Of a stretch of DNA of 64,000 bases, positions 43,501 through 52,604 are shown in pieces. How positions within the stretch are numbered: position 1 is the first letter of the stretch; every line of letters begins with the position of its first letter. The notes below the pieces were generated by a model, which worked only from the letters and a program-made list of their open reading frames with translations, ran no database searches and had not been told where the DNA came from. Source of the stretch: Saprospiraceae bacterium (GTDB lineage Bacteria; Bacteroidota; Bacteroidia; Chitinophagales; Saprospiraceae). The position numbers and the translations under genes were made by a program. The stretch covers positions 16,594-80,593 of the forward strand of contig JAHDDE010000002.1 in the NCBI GenBank assembly GCA_020629515.1. The letters are read 5' to 3'.

Positions 43501-45439
43501 TTTTACCCGCATTATTGTATTTACTGGGATCTTCTAAGCTAAAGTCAAAAGTACCTACAGCCGAGTGCCCAAAAAATGTTAATAGAGAAATGCCATCATT
43601 TATAGTGCTAATTATTTCTTCTGAGGCGACGGTTTGAATAGGATCAGATGAAGTTTTTCTAAATGTGAATACATCCCCACCGAAGGTGTTATTAGATATT
43701 ACATCACCCATATCATTGAGATAATTAAATAGGAGATTTTGTATATCTGAAGAACCACCGCTAAGGTGTGCTATACTCTTTTTCCACTTTTGTGATTCTA
43801 TTGTTTGATCCCCATTATCTGGTGATTCATGCAATCGGATTTTTTGTAGATAATTGCGTATTTCTTCTCCTGATTGTACTGCAATCCTACCGATAGGTAT
43901 AGACGGATAGTTTTCACCTTCAGGAGCCACAAACATATTGTCAGAACCAGGTATTCCCCAAGTAGTCACTATATTCTGATCTTTATAGCGTTCATCTCTC
44001 AGCTCAGTATATTCTAAACCTTTACCTATGATGAATAAATATTCAGGCATTTCATTTAGTGATCTGAGATTTTGAATAAAATACTTTAAGGATGTAGGAT
44101 GTCCTTCGACCCCATATGAATATCGATTAGTCAAATCGTTTATATCCACTACTGCCACCTTATAATTTCCACCTTGCTCAGATCGACGGTATGACGCATA
44201 TTCAGCTACTTCTTCAGCAAATTTATTATCACTTACGATCAGATATTGAGCAGACTTTATAGTATCGAATTCAGTTCTCTGGAAGTTTTCAATTGAAGCG
44301 ATATTAGTAGCTCCGTTGATTAAATACCACTCTGTCTGTGTAAAAGCAGACGGACTAATGAATTGTATCTCATCATCTGTGATTTCTGGATAAATGATCT
44401 CTCCTTGGGTAAGATTAAAGAGGATCGGATTGTTTGAGCCGTTGGAGAAATTATTGATTTCTACTAGTCTTGGAATTATTGAGGCTTGTTGCACAAAATG
44501 ATACTCCGTCTCATTATTAAAAGTGTATAAACGAGGATATGACAAATCATAATAACCAACAGTGCTTTTTTCTTTTTCTGAGCCTAGTGGCTGCACAGTA
44601 ATGATTAATGTATCGCTTGCTAAAAAGCTCCGATCCAAGGTTTCTTCAAATTCTACTACATCATATCCCTGTACAGAAAGATTTTTAATGATTCGATCAT
44701 TTGCAAGAATCTGGAGAGATCTGCTGTGCACATTTGTTCCTATTCTCATTTTTAATACAGGATCTATTCCAAAAGGGGCTAAATCACTGATAGGGATTTT
44801 AATGTCATACTTGTGCTCAAGTTTACGTCCGAAACCTTCACCACTATCATAATCTGAATAGCGGATAAAGTCCCTGCCATTATAGCTTGGTTTATTAAAG
44901 AACTCGTGATACACTTTCTTTTCGTGATGTAAGTAGTATTCTTCTTTAGGTGGAATTCCTGGTTGATCAAATCCATTTGAGGTCACCCTGAATCTCAAGT
45001 TGTTAGGATTGGGTATTTGACTCCACGTCAGAAAATAAGGTCTGCGGTTAGTATATAGACTGAATTCGGGGTTTAGTTGTTGGCGTTCAGGATTGTTATA
45101 AAGCTGTTCGTCTAAACTTCCATCGTTAGCTTTTCCATAAAAGTAGATAAAGTCGTCATCAGTTAATGCTTCTTCTGATGAAACGAATATTCTAACCAAT
45201 TGGCCATATGACCATAATTCTATTTGGTTAGGATTGATTTGATCAATAGGAAGTCCTACTTCTCTGAGTGTTTTAAGGTCAATCTTATAAACCCCTGATC
45301 GGTCAATTTCAAATTTTAAGTATTGCTTATCATGGCTCCACCAGTCATTGTTGAGTGCTTGAGCATATATAATAGGACATGGGATACATGTCAACACCAA
45401 CAAAAAAGAAATGATGTAACGCAACAATACCCGACTCAT
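40535..45439 (-). CDS. porU: PorU-like type IX secretion sortase (C25 peptidase family)
   Basis: 1634 residues, longer than the about 1160-1300 usual for PorU. Signal peptide (LLRYIISFLLVLTCIPCPII), then the PorU-type N-terminal beta region (NDWWSHDKQYLKFEIDRSG). A gingipain-like C25 domain at about 400-760 has the His in FFGHSAVGTFDF (about 624) and the Cys in LLSLGCHSGNIF (about 655). Several Ig/FN3-like and CARDB-like beta domains follow (for example NAGEEIEISFDIMNLGNSD). The end has the T9SS C-terminal pattern: NPFKDDLTFEFYI and PTGIYFYEI. PorU cleaves the sorting signal of T9SS cargo at the cell surface. porV, its usual partner, is not here, and a large secreted C25 protease is an alternative. 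Confidence 0.82.
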   Translation of the reverse strand: MSRVLLRYIISFLLVLTCIPCPIIYAQALNNDWWSHDKQYLKFEIDRSGVYKIDLKTLREVGLPIDQINPNQIELWSYGQLVRIFVSSEEALTDDDFIYFYGKANDGSLDEQLYNNPERQQLNPEFSLYTNRRPYFLTWSQIPNPNNLRFRVTSNGFDQPGIPPKEEYYLHHEKKVYHEFFNKPSYNGRDFIRYSDYDSGEGFGRKLEHKYDIKIPISDLAPFGIDPVLKMRIGTNVHSRSLQILANDRIIKNLSVQGYDVVEFEETLDRSFLASDTLIITVQPLGSEKEKSTVGYYDLSYPRLYTFNNETEYHFVQQASIIPRLVEINNFSNGSNNPILFNLTQGEIIYPEITDDEIQFISPSAFTQTEWYLINGATNIASIENFQRTEFDTIKSAQYLIVSDNKFAEEVAEYASYRRSEQGGNYKVAVVDINDLTNRYSYGVEGHPTSLKYFIQNLRSLNEMPEYLFIIGKGLEYTELRDERYKDQNIVTTWGIPGSDNMFVAPEGENYPSIPIGRIAVQSGEEIRNYLQKIRLHESPDNGDQTIESQKWKKSIAHLSGGSSDIQNLLFNYLNDMGDVISNNTFGGDVFTFRKTSSDPIQTVASEEIISTINDGISLLTFFGHSAVGTFDFSLEDPSKYNNAGKNPILLSLGCHSGNIFSGNRGISEQFVLHKDMGATVFLASSGTAYINPQYNMGLNLYQLLGEDLYGSTIGMVVKEALKKRANEGSISIQTLLQQFTLHGDPAYRFKIFDGPDYIIDHESVRVLPDIINSTTRDITVEAEVVNIGKTIDNELDLVIIHEFGDDQKDTTHVTIPSPAYSQTISVDIPNPGFDAVGKNQIQIILDPENQIMEHPDPKAEKNNRLIKETGEEGHEFFILDNTASPVFPEDFGIINNTANFELIASINNAFDPGGEFILEIDTSQTFESPWKKETIIQNTSSLIKWSPDIDYEAGRVYYWRIAPQPTEFGLKSNTWKSRSFVYLPDSPTGWNQSHYYQWLSDDFFKTILDTTSRRVQYAERQWDIRIKNRKKDPNDFWVFVNNSPWRSLNPKELAPGIGIFAWHKEEVIISNSGSDYGSIPYSPDGFIYNPKTTTDRENIVKLLESIPEGARVFLHTLIEDEKTTLNIEDWQNDKEVLGYDLFEILENYGSIRVRELEEKGAVPFTMIFDKGQGLVVEDVGENIESTIDLSSKATSTWNEGTIISVPVGPAKSWKQLIWTEQKEGDDISFINVYGLKKRNGTKDLLIRTTDEYSIDLSEINSAVYPYIAIEYDISDPDRTSSTLDYWRVLYDALPDAALYSNIENSFMLEDTVNAGEEIEISFDIMNLGNSDLEPILVRYRMTDESGKQNIFVKRAEKVPAHSKIQFTEYLQTDGLGGKYIISVELNPNEDQPELTLDNNFGQSQLYVRPDNKQPFLNVTFNNQVIQNGHITGPNPEIKISLSDPESYVLLDNPDDFKITLYYPEVFVRDISESDPDVTFMPANNIDDNTATFFINPNLSVYGEYILNVNAKDPAGNPAGLYNYQVTFNVEERITEDPFNIWPNPFKDDLTFEFYIDDMIPEIFYLRIFTADGKQVKRVDKEDFGGLFYGVNRYLWDGLDDSGNILPTGIYFYEIINNLDSRQDKKKGRIFKIN

Positions 45440-45602
45440 ATGGTCATGTCAATTTTAAGAAATTAAACAAGTGAAGGTTTGTTATCAATCGCTTCAGAAT
45501 GAAGCCAGACAGTATTAACAGTTATTACAACGTAGGATACTACAAATATATGTGCATATTGTGTCTTTTTCTATCAGTTAAGCGACAATTATCTGGTTTA
45601 AC

Positions 45603-46688
45603 ATGCTTGGCTCTATTATAATTACGATTCTTTGGTTTTGCTTTATCACACAATTACTACTATGGTGGATATTGAGTGGGCTTAGGCAAGATAAGTCCAG
45701 CGTTAAAAATTCCGAAAAGGAATTACCCTCAATAAGTATTGTAATGTCAATCAAAAATGAAGAAAAGTTTCTGAAGTCTTTTCTTCCTAAAATCATTGCC
45801 CAAGATTATCCTAGCTTCGAACTAATTATTATTAATGATCACTCTACTGATCGCAGTGAGGATATTCTAAAGAAGTTTTCGGATAAATATGATCATGTCA
45901 AATACTTCAACCAATCAGTTGGTAAAAAAGGGAAAAAAGCAGCGTTAACTTTGGCTATCAATAAAGCTAAAGCTGAATGGATCGGGCAAACGGATGCAGA
46001 CTGTTATCCAGAGAATGATCAATGGATCAAAAATGTAATGTTAAAAAGGAAAGATGCTTCATTCATTCTTTTGTATGGTCCCTATGAGACACAAAAAGGA
46101 ATATTGAATAAATTCATCAGATATGAAACCTGGTTTATCGCAGTTCAATATTTGAGATTTATTGATTTTGGGATGAGATATATGGCTGTAGGCAGAAACC
46201 TATTTTATAAAAAAGAACTTTTTGTTAGTATTAAGGGATATACGTCACACGAACATTTAGAAAGTGGAGATGATGATCTTTTTATCTCCTCATTGCCTAA
46301 ATCTACGAAAGTTGGAATCAACCTTAATGAGCTAATGTATTCTATACCTAAAAAGACCTTCGGTGAGTTGCTCTCTCAAAAGTCTAGACATATTACAACC
46401 TCTGCTCGATACTCCATGGCTAATAAATTTGTCTTATCCTTAATCTTTTTCACACATCTTGGATTTTATACGAGCATTATTTTATTAATAGTTTTGGGGC
46501 ATTATCACTTTCTCTGGATGGTGTTAGTAAGGGCATTTATTATTCTTGTCCTATCTCGTAGATTAATGAGGGTTCTAAGGGAACCAAATCTTTGGTACTT
46601 TTCTCCAATTTTGGACTTAATTTTACCTTACTATTACTTATTACTAGCTTTCATTTTTCCATTTAAATCAAACCGTTGGCAGAAATAA
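45603..46688 (+). CDS. membrane-anchored glycosyltransferase family 2
   Basis: 361 residues. One N-terminal membrane helix (MLGSIIITILWFCFITQLLL), a GT-A domain (PSISIVMSIKNEEKFLKSFL, WIGQTDADCYPENDQWI), and two or three C-terminal helices. This topology is typical of polymerising or lipid-linked transferases. It overlaps rsmG by 13 bp. The product is unknown. Confidence 0.88.
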   Translation: MLGSIIITILWFCFITQLLLWWILSGLRQDKSSVKNSEKELPSISIVMSIKNEEKFLKSFLPKIIAQDYPSFELIIINDHSTDRSEDILKKFSDKYDHVKYFNQSVGKKGKKAALTLAINKAKAEWIGQTDADCYPENDQWIKNVMLKRKDASFILLYGPYETQKGILNKFIRYETWFIAVQYLRFIDFGMRYMAVGRNLFYKKELFVSIKGYTSHEHLESGDDDLFISSLPKSTKVGINLNELMYSIPKKTFGELLSQKSRHITTSARYSMANKFVLSLIFFTHLGFYTSIILLIVLGHYHFLWMVLVRAFIILVLSRRLMRVLREPNLWYFSPILDLILPYYYLLLAFIFPFKSNRWQK

Positions 46689-47308
46689 TATTCAAATATT
46701 TTCCAAGACTAACAGAACTGCAGAAACATCAGCTCACACAACTATATGGATTGTACAAAGATTGGAATTCGAAGATAAACGTAATATCAAGAAAAGATAT
46801 AGATAACTTATATGAGCGTCATGTACTTCATTCCTTAGCAATAGGCAAATGGATCAAATTTAAGCCGGGCACAAAAGTCATGGATATAGGGTGTGGCGGA
46901 GGATTTCCAAGTATTCCATTAGCGATTATGTTCCCTGAAGTTTCTTTTGACTGCGTGGATAGCATCAACAAAAAGCTCAAAGTGGTTTTGGCAATTAGTG
47001 AAGAAATTGGTTTAAAAAATATCACAACTTATCACAGTCGTGTAGAAGAAATAAAAACTAAATATGATTTTGTAGTTTGTCGAGCAGTTGCACAACAAGT
47101 AAAATTGGTATCGTGGGTAAAAAAGAATATATCTTCTCATCATAACAATGTATTTCCTAATGGACTTGTAGCTCTTAAGGGCGGAAACATAAAAGAAGAA
47201 CTTAGGCCATTAAATAAAAGAGAATATTCAGAGATTATTCCAATTTCAGATTTTTTTTCAGAAGATTTTTTTGAAGAAAAATTTATAGTGTATACGCAAT
47301 TAGGATGA
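46676..47308 (+). CDS. rsmG: 16S rRNA (guanine-N7)-methyltransferase RsmG
   Basis: 210 residues from TTG 46676, the only candidate that keeps the family start (EIIFKYFPRLTELQ). It methylates G527 of 16S rRNA (E. coli numbering) with SAM. Motifs: WNSKINVISRKDIDNLYERH, the SAM loop MDIGCGGGFPSIPLAI, and FVVCRAVAQ. Formerly gidB. It overlaps both neighbours (13 bp and 4 bp), so all three are co-translated. Confidence 0.95.
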   Translation: MAEIIFKYFPRLTELQKHQLTQLYGLYKDWNSKINVISRKDIDNLYERHVLHSLAIGKWIKFKPGTKVMDIGCGGGFPSIPLAIMFPEVSFDCVDSINKKLKVVLAISEEIGLKNITTYHSRVEEIKTKYDFVVCRAVAQQVKLVSWVKKNISSHHNNVFPNGLVALKGGNIKEELRPLNKREYSEIIPISDFFSEDFFEEKFIVYTQLG

Positions 47309-48615
47309 CCGAATTTTTAGATACTAATTTGTTAGACTATGGGATTGTCAGTTTCGATGTAAGAGCTGGCATTTTGGCCATATGTATCTGTCTGATAGGA
47401 TTGGTTTTATATTTATTAATATCTAAGTATATCCAACAATATAGCATCAAACATAAGTTTTCTGACGATGATATAAAGAGTAATAAAAGGCTACTAAAGT
47501 GGGTCATATCCATTGCTACAGTTGTCATTCTTTTGGTCATTCTTAATATTAATCTTAGATATGAGCAGTACGGTTTAACCCTAAACAGAATTTTATTGGT
47601 CGCCATGATAGCTTTAATAGCCAAGCTATTGCATGGAATTGTTGTCAACCGATTAGATGAAGAAATAGGGGAAAGAAAAGTTTCTAAAGATTATTTTAAT
47701 GATGATAAAGGTGCTACTATAACACAAAATATTTTCGTTACACTTTTCGTCTACTTTGTCCTGAAGAATTTCGAGGTTATTAATCTAACTTTTAGATCTA
47801 TAGACGTTCAGGGACACCAGATAGATATAAGACTTAGCAATATTGTCATTGCTTTAGTGGTCATCTTATTAGCCCGGCTATTTGTCTGGATTCTAACTAA
47901 TTTTTTCTTTGATCGAATCTACAAGAGGAGATCCATAGACCTTGGAAAACGTTATGCTTACAATCAGTTGTTTAGCTACCTGATTTATTTTTTCAGTGTC
48001 ATTTTCGCTCTCCAATATTTAGGTATTAATATGACCCTAATATGGACAGGGGCTGCAGCATTATTGGTAGGTATTGGTATTGCTTTACAACAAAGTATTA
48101 GTGATTTTTTTAGTGGTATAGTTTTATTGTTTGAGCGATCAGTCCAAGTTGGTGATTTTTTGGAAGTGGCAGAACACAAGGGCAGAGTAATTAGTATCGG
48201 ACTAAGGGCCTCAACTATCGAGACTCGAGAGAACAAAATGGTCATTTTGCCCAACTCTAAATTAGTAAATGAGAATGTCATAAATTGGTCTCAGATAGAA
48301 GAGTTAACGCGATTTGATCTACAGATAGGGGTCGCTTATGGAAGTGATACAAGACTAGTAGAAAAGCTCTTAATTGATCTTGCAACTTCGAATAATAAAG
48401 TCAGATTAACTCCAAAGCCTTTTGTCAGATTTTTGGATTTTGGGGATAGCTCATTATTATTTGCGTTATATTTTTATTCAAAGGATTTCGCCGATGTTGA
48501 AGACGTAAAAAGCGAAATGAGATTTGAGCTCAATCGTATACTACAAGAACAAGGAATTGAGATTCCTTTTCCTCAAAGAGATGTTTGGATTAAAGACTCA
48601 GGCAAAAATGTATGA
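47305..48615 (+). CDS. mechanosensitive channel, MscS family
   Basis: 436 residues with about five membrane helices before the conserved MscS core. The pore helix is WTGAAALLVGIGIALQQSIS, followed by the beta domain (DFFSGIVLLFERSVQVGDFL, NKMVILPNSKLVNENVINWS) and a C-terminal alpha/beta cap ending EIPFPQRDVWI. It opens when the membrane is stretched and protects against osmotic downshock. It overlaps rsmG by 4 bp. Confidence 0.94.
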   Translation: MTEFLDTNLLDYGIVSFDVRAGILAICICLIGLVLYLLISKYIQQYSIKHKFSDDDIKSNKRLLKWVISIATVVILLVILNINLRYEQYGLTLNRILLVAMIALIAKLLHGIVVNRLDEEIGERKVSKDYFNDDKGATITQNIFVTLFVYFVLKNFEVINLTFRSIDVQGHQIDIRLSNIVIALVVILLARLFVWILTNFFFDRIYKRRSIDLGKRYAYNQLFSYLIYFFSVIFALQYLGINMTLIWTGAAALLVGIGIALQQSISDFFSGIVLLFERSVQVGDFLEVAEHKGRVISIGLRASTIETRENKMVILPNSKLVNENVINWSQIEELTRFDLQIGVAYGSDTRLVEKLLIDLATSNNKVRLTPKPFVRFLDFGDSSLLFALYFYSKDFADVEDVKSEMRFELNRILQEQGIEIPFPQRDVWIKDSGKNV

Positions 48616-48677
48616 AAAGTAGCATCTTTGTGAACTAATTTATTCAATCCTATATTATCTACTAAAAGATTAGAATT

Positions 48678-49289
48678 ATGAGCACGGCAACACAAAGTCC
48701 TATCATGCTTTATACGGAACAAACACCAAATCCAGAATCATTGAAGTTTGTTACTAATAAAATTCTCTATAAAGGCACTGCTGACTTTAGAGAAGAAGAG
48801 CTTGCTCAAGAATGGTCTCCTTTGGCGAAGAGCTTATTTGAGTTCAGTTATGTTAAGGGAGTATACGTATGTAATAATTTCGTAACAGTAACTAAAGAAT
48901 TCAATTACTCTTGGGAAGACATTATGTTAAAACTCAAGGAATTCATTAAGACTTATGTTTCTGAAGGTAAGACTATAGTCAACGATGGATTTGAAGAGGC
49001 CATGAAGGCAAAAGAAGAAGAATCAGGGGTTGGTTATGAGTACACAGGAGATGAGGTTGAATTGGTGAAAAAAATAAAAGAATTAATTGATACCTATGTC
49101 AAGCCAGCTGTTGAAATGGATGGAGGTAATATAGAATTCAAGTCTTTTGATAAGGGAGTGGTTACAGTTATATTACAAGGTTCATGTAGTGGATGCCCGT
49201 CTTCTACTGTAACCCTTAAGTCCGGAATAGAAGGAATGTTGAAGAGAATGGTCCCGGAAGTAACAGAAGTTGTTTCGGAGATGGGATAA
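48678..49289 (+). CDS. nfu: NifU-family Fe-S scaffold protein (Nfu)
   Basis: 203 residues. N-terminal Nfu domain (YTEQTPNPESLKFVTNK) and C-terminal NifU domain with the Fe-S binding CxxC in GSCSGCPSSTVTLKSGIEGM. It carries and delivers [4Fe-4S] clusters. A -7-like CATCTTTG lies at 48623-48630. Confidence 0.94.
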   Translation: MSTATQSPIMLYTEQTPNPESLKFVTNKILYKGTADFREEELAQEWSPLAKSLFEFSYVKGVYVCNNFVTVTKEFNYSWEDIMLKLKEFIKTYVSEGKTIVNDGFEEAMKAKEEESGVGYEYTGDEVELVKKIKELIDTYVKPAVEMDGGNIEFKSFDKGVVTVILQGSCSGCPSSTVTLKSGIEGMLKRMVPEVTEVVSEMG

Positions 49290-49380
49290 TGGTCTATTCC
49301 TAATATGACCTTTAACTTTATTGTTTTGTTAAAGGGTGTATTACACAATAGGGTCACTCTTAGAAATTAAAATAAGCGTC

Positions 49381-49388
49381 TATCTTTG
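49381..49388 (+). promoter_or_regulatory. -7 element (TATCTTTG) for the beta-barrel gene
   Basis: Exact TAnnTTTG, 20 nt before the ATG at 49409. The -33 position has no clear TTG. A hairpin at 49309-49335 (8-bp stem CCTTTAAC, no T-run) lies upstream after the nfu stop. Confidence 0.5.
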
Positions 49389-49408
49389 ACCGCTCATTAC
49401 AGCCATTT

Positions 49409-50329
49409 ATGAAGAAGAATAGCATTGTTTATCTTTTAGCACTATTTTCAATATTAAGCTATAATTCAAAAGCACAAGGATATAATATTGGAATAAGGGC
49501 TGGGATCAGTCAGACTAAGTTTATGGGTCCCTCAGAGACAAATGCGATTGAAAATTTTAGTTTGACAGGTGGATTTCACTTTGGGATCAATTTTCAATGG
49601 AATTTTAATGACGTCGTTGGGTTAAGATCAGAGATATTATACAACCAGAATGGTTCTGGTTATTCATTTGATTCAGATGATGCTTATTATTTATATAGAC
49701 CTTTGATTACAGGGTTAAGTGTCTTAGATCCATCATCGCCGAGAGATGAGTGGGCATTACTTAGAGATAAAACGAATATTGAGTTAAATCATTCTTTTGC
49801 TTATCTAGAGCTTCCGCAAACTGTACATTTAAGAATTAGCGATCGATTTGAAGTATACGGTGGAGGATATGTTGGGTTCTTACTTAATCCATTAGCCGTT
49901 GGTACCATGGAATTTGGAGAAGGAGACCTCTTCGAGAATCCCCATATTTTCGTCCAAGGCTTGGATTTTGATTATGATACCGATCTGCCTGGAGAGTTTA
50001 ACAACTTTAGTTCTTCTCAACTTTTACTTATTGTAAATGACCAAGACGTAGATATTCCTAGAACTATTGGGGCATATTACTTTTTTGAAAATGAAGAACA
50101 GTATGATCAAAAATTTAAATCGATAGACTACGGTTTAATAGGAGGTGTATCCTACTATCTAAATAGAGGATTTTATACCTCTCTACGTGTACAATATGGA
50201 CTTAATGATCTAACCCGACAATCTGGAGATGTTTCATATCAAGAACTCAATGCAGATAGAACCTATGTTTTCAATGATGATGACGATCGTTCTTTTGGGT
50301 TTTATCTTTCACTGGGTTTCAAATTTTAG
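49409..50329 (+). CDS. outer-membrane beta-barrel protein, PorT-like
   Basis: 306 residues. Signal peptide (KKNSIVYLLALFSILSYNSK with AQG cleavage region), then alternating strands ending in a C-terminal GFYLSLGFKF, the usual barrel end with a terminal Phe. NIGIRAGISQTKF and YLELPQTVHLRI are PorT/DUF-type barrel pieces. Whether it is the T9SS PorT itself is not decidable. It overlaps the convergent SIMPL gene by 4 bp. Confidence 0.8.
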   Translation: MKKNSIVYLLALFSILSYNSKAQGYNIGIRAGISQTKFMGPSETNAIENFSLTGGFHFGINFQWNFNDVVGLRSEILYNQNGSGYSFDSDDAYYLYRPLITGLSVLDPSSPRDEWALLRDKTNIELNHSFAYLELPQTVHLRISDRFEVYGGGYVGFLLNPLAVGTMEFGEGDLFENPHIFVQGLDFDYDTDLPGEFNNFSSSQLLLIVNDQDVDIPRTIGAYYFFENEEQYDQKFKSIDYGLIGGVSYYLNRGFYTSLRVQYGLNDLTRQSGDVSYQELNADRTYVFNDDDDRSFGFYLSLGFKF

Positions 50330-51042
50330 AGTATTTCAAATGATACCCGCATTGATGCGGTCAGAGTAATCTGTCTAAAATTTTCATATTGTACCCCTGT
50401 ATTCATACTTGATTCTGCACTCATTTTATAAGCTCTTGATTGAGCTTGAACCATGGGACGAACGTTCATGTTTTTGTCCATTTCAACAACTGATATAGGA
50501 GAGCCTAAATCTTGTTCATAGACTCCAGCGAGTTGTTCTGCTTTATTTTTAGCATTTTTCAAGGCTTCTTTTTTAACTTTTATTTTGAGAAGTTCCATAT
50601 CACTATGGTCTAATCTGGAGACATTCATACTTTTAATTCCTCTGGTTTTAAGAGTATTTGAAATGGTATTAACCATTTCAAATGAGCTAAGTCTCAGCTC
50701 CAAATTTTTATTGATAAGAAAGTCTTTTCCTCTTGATCTCCAATAATTTCCAGCTTGCTTAAGGGTTATTTGGTCCATTCCTATACCAAGTGTATTTAGT
50801 TCACTAATGAGATCATTCTCTATTGTTTCTATTTCTATTTTAGTTTTATAATCCTCCCATTTTTTTCCTTCGAATTCTTCTGCCCAATACTCTTCAATAT
50901 TAATATTGAAATAAATCATCTCAGGATCAATCTTTAACTCATGTGTACCGGTCACTTCTATTGTCCTCAAGATAGAACTCCGGTCTTGTGAAAAAACCGT
51001 ACCAGCCATTGTAACTAAAAGGGTCATAAATATCGTTTTCAT
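50326..51042 (-). CDS. SIMPL domain (DUF541) protein
   Basis: 238 residues with a signal peptide (KTIFMTLLVTMAGTVFSQ). The SIMPL pattern is clear: IEVTGTHELKIDPEMIYFNI, SRLDHSDMELLKIKVKKEAL and KNAKNKAEQLAGV. Periplasmic; function not firmly known. No partner on its strand. Confidence 0.88.
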   Translation of the reverse strand: MKTIFMTLLVTMAGTVFSQDRSSILRTIEVTGTHELKIDPEMIYFNINIEEYWAEEFEGKKWEDYKTKIEIETIENDLISELNTLGIGMDQITLKQAGNYWRSRGKDFLINKNLELRLSSFEMVNTISNTLKTRGIKSMNVSRLDHSDMELLKIKVKKEALKNAKNKAEQLAGVYEQDLGSPISVVEMDKNMNVRPMVQAQSRAYKMSAESSMNTGVQYENFRQITLTASMRVSFEIL

Positions 51043-51171
51043 GTTATTGGATTTAATGCTTTCTTAAAACGTGCTTCTTCTTTATAGAGATGAAAGAACG
51101 AATTGAATTGCATAAAGTATTTTTGAAGATGCAAAAAATGTGGTCATAATAGGCTGAAGTAAATAATAATT

Positions 51172-52464
51172 ATGAAATATTTTCTAATTGCTCTTTTTTC
51201 TTTAGGGTTCTTTTTTAGCACATATCAAGCGATCAAGCTATACAAGCAAGTGATGCATCGCAAAACCATGAAAGAAGATTTGGCTGAAATTAATAGGGTC
51301 AATTATGAATTATTCAATGTAGAGTTATGGAAAACAGAAGCCTTAGATATATTCCAAAAGCGTATAAAGGAATTTGAAATTTCGCAACAGATGTATTCTT
51401 TTTTGGATGTACAGGTTCAGGCCTATCTGAATAGTATGTATGATAGATATTTTGAATCAGGAGAGTTGATCAACATGATATCCGACCAATTGGAACAGGG
51501 AGGTAAAATCAATAAAATGTTTTTATCCATGATTAAGAAAAATGTGGTAGAACAATTGGATAATCTTGATTTAAGATCTCAGATACCTGGTTTATCCAAT
51601 CAGATAATGACAGAAATTAGATCTAATGAGCCACTGATTAAAAGCTATATGCAGAAAGAGTTGTTGAGGCTAGTACTGGATGAGGGGTCAAATAAGTTGC
51701 ACGATAGAAGAGAATTAATCTATACTAAGTATAATAAAGGGAATCTATCCGATACTGAATTTATCCTAACTAATGAAATAGGCCTTCAGGATAAAGAGAT
51801 ATTATCTATTTCAAAAATTCTGATTGGTTCTTTTTTCTTCCTAATAGTCGTTTCTATTATGCTATATAAATATTCATTCGAGATATCGGTTGGATTATTA
51901 ACATTGTCGTCTATTTTATTACTGGCGTTGGGTATTTCTCTTCCCATGATTGATATAGATGCTCGATTGAATTCTTTTGTTTTTGAATTATTAGGGGAAC
52001 CAATTTCATTTGATGAACAAGTGATTTATTTCCAAAGCAAATCGATAATTGAGGTAACGAAAACACTTTGGCAAAGTGGTGGCGCTGATTTGAAAGCAGT
52101 AGGAGCCTTAGTTTTACTATTCAGTATAATCTTTCCTTTTTTCAAGCTACTGTTATCAGCTTCCTATCTCTTTAATGATCGCATACGGAAAAGTTCTTTA
52201 GCGCAGAATGTTATATTTCATCTCGGCAAATGGAGTATGGCTGATGTTTTTGTCGTGGCCATTTTTATGGCTTACATAGGTATGTATGGCGTTATTACAT
52301 CACAACTAAGTGCAATTGATCAAAACCAAGGAGGGTTTGCCATAGAAACACTCAACTATTCTAAGCTTTCACCTGGAGCATTTTATTTTACTGCATATAC
52401 CATACTTTCTGTGGTGATAGGAATACTAATTAATAAAAAAAGTAATAGCCTGAAGGATACATAA
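51172..52464 (+). CDS. PqiA-like membrane protein with long N-terminal extracytoplasmic part
   Basis: 430 residues. One N-terminal helix (KYFLIALFSLGFFFSTYQ), about 190 residues of helical soluble domain, then four helices. The C-terminal part matches the paraquat-inducible protein A (PqiA) domain: KSIIEVTKTLW, AVGALVLLFSIIFPFFKLLL and LGKWSMADVFVVAIFMAYIG. PqiA proteins are linked to membrane lipid transport, but the soluble N-terminal domain is not part of the usual family. No PqiB/MCE gene is nearby. Confidence 0.75.
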   Translation: MKYFLIALFSLGFFFSTYQAIKLYKQVMHRKTMKEDLAEINRVNYELFNVELWKTEALDIFQKRIKEFEISQQMYSFLDVQVQAYLNSMYDRYFESGELINMISDQLEQGGKINKMFLSMIKKNVVEQLDNLDLRSQIPGLSNQIMTEIRSNEPLIKSYMQKELLRLVLDEGSNKLHDRRELIYTKYNKGNLSDTEFILTNEIGLQDKEILSISKILIGSFFFLIVVSIMLYKYSFEISVGLLTLSSILLLALGISLPMIDIDARLNSFVFELLGEPISFDEQVIYFQSKSIIEVTKTLWQSGGADLKAVGALVLLFSIIFPFFKLLLSASYLFNDRIRKSSLAQNVIFHLGKWSMADVFVVAIFMAYIGMYGVITSQLSAIDQNQGGFAIETLNYSKLSPGAFYFTAYTILSVVIGILINKKSNSLKDT

Positions 52465-52534
52465 GGAAAAAGAAAATGTGAAAAATCAATTGAATCTAAA
52501 GTCTTTAGTCTCGTTCTATTGTGGTGTTTCGCTC

Positions 52535-52542
52535 TATCTTTG
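52535..52542 (+). promoter_or_regulatory. -7 element (TATCTTTG) for the TPR gene
   Basis: Exact TAnnTTTG, about 62 nt before ATG 52605. The -33 region has GTTC instead of TTG. A small hairpin (ATACT TTTT AGTAT) follows in the leader. Confidence 0.5.
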
Positions 52543-52604
52543 TTATAATACTTTTTAGTATCAACCAATGAACTTTAGGTTGAGCATAGCCATTCAAATT
52601 ATAT

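Noticed and set aside
49309-49335. CCTTTAAC hairpin after nfu.
   Set aside because: 8-bp AT-rich stem with an 11-nt loop and no T-run; only weak evidence for a terminator.
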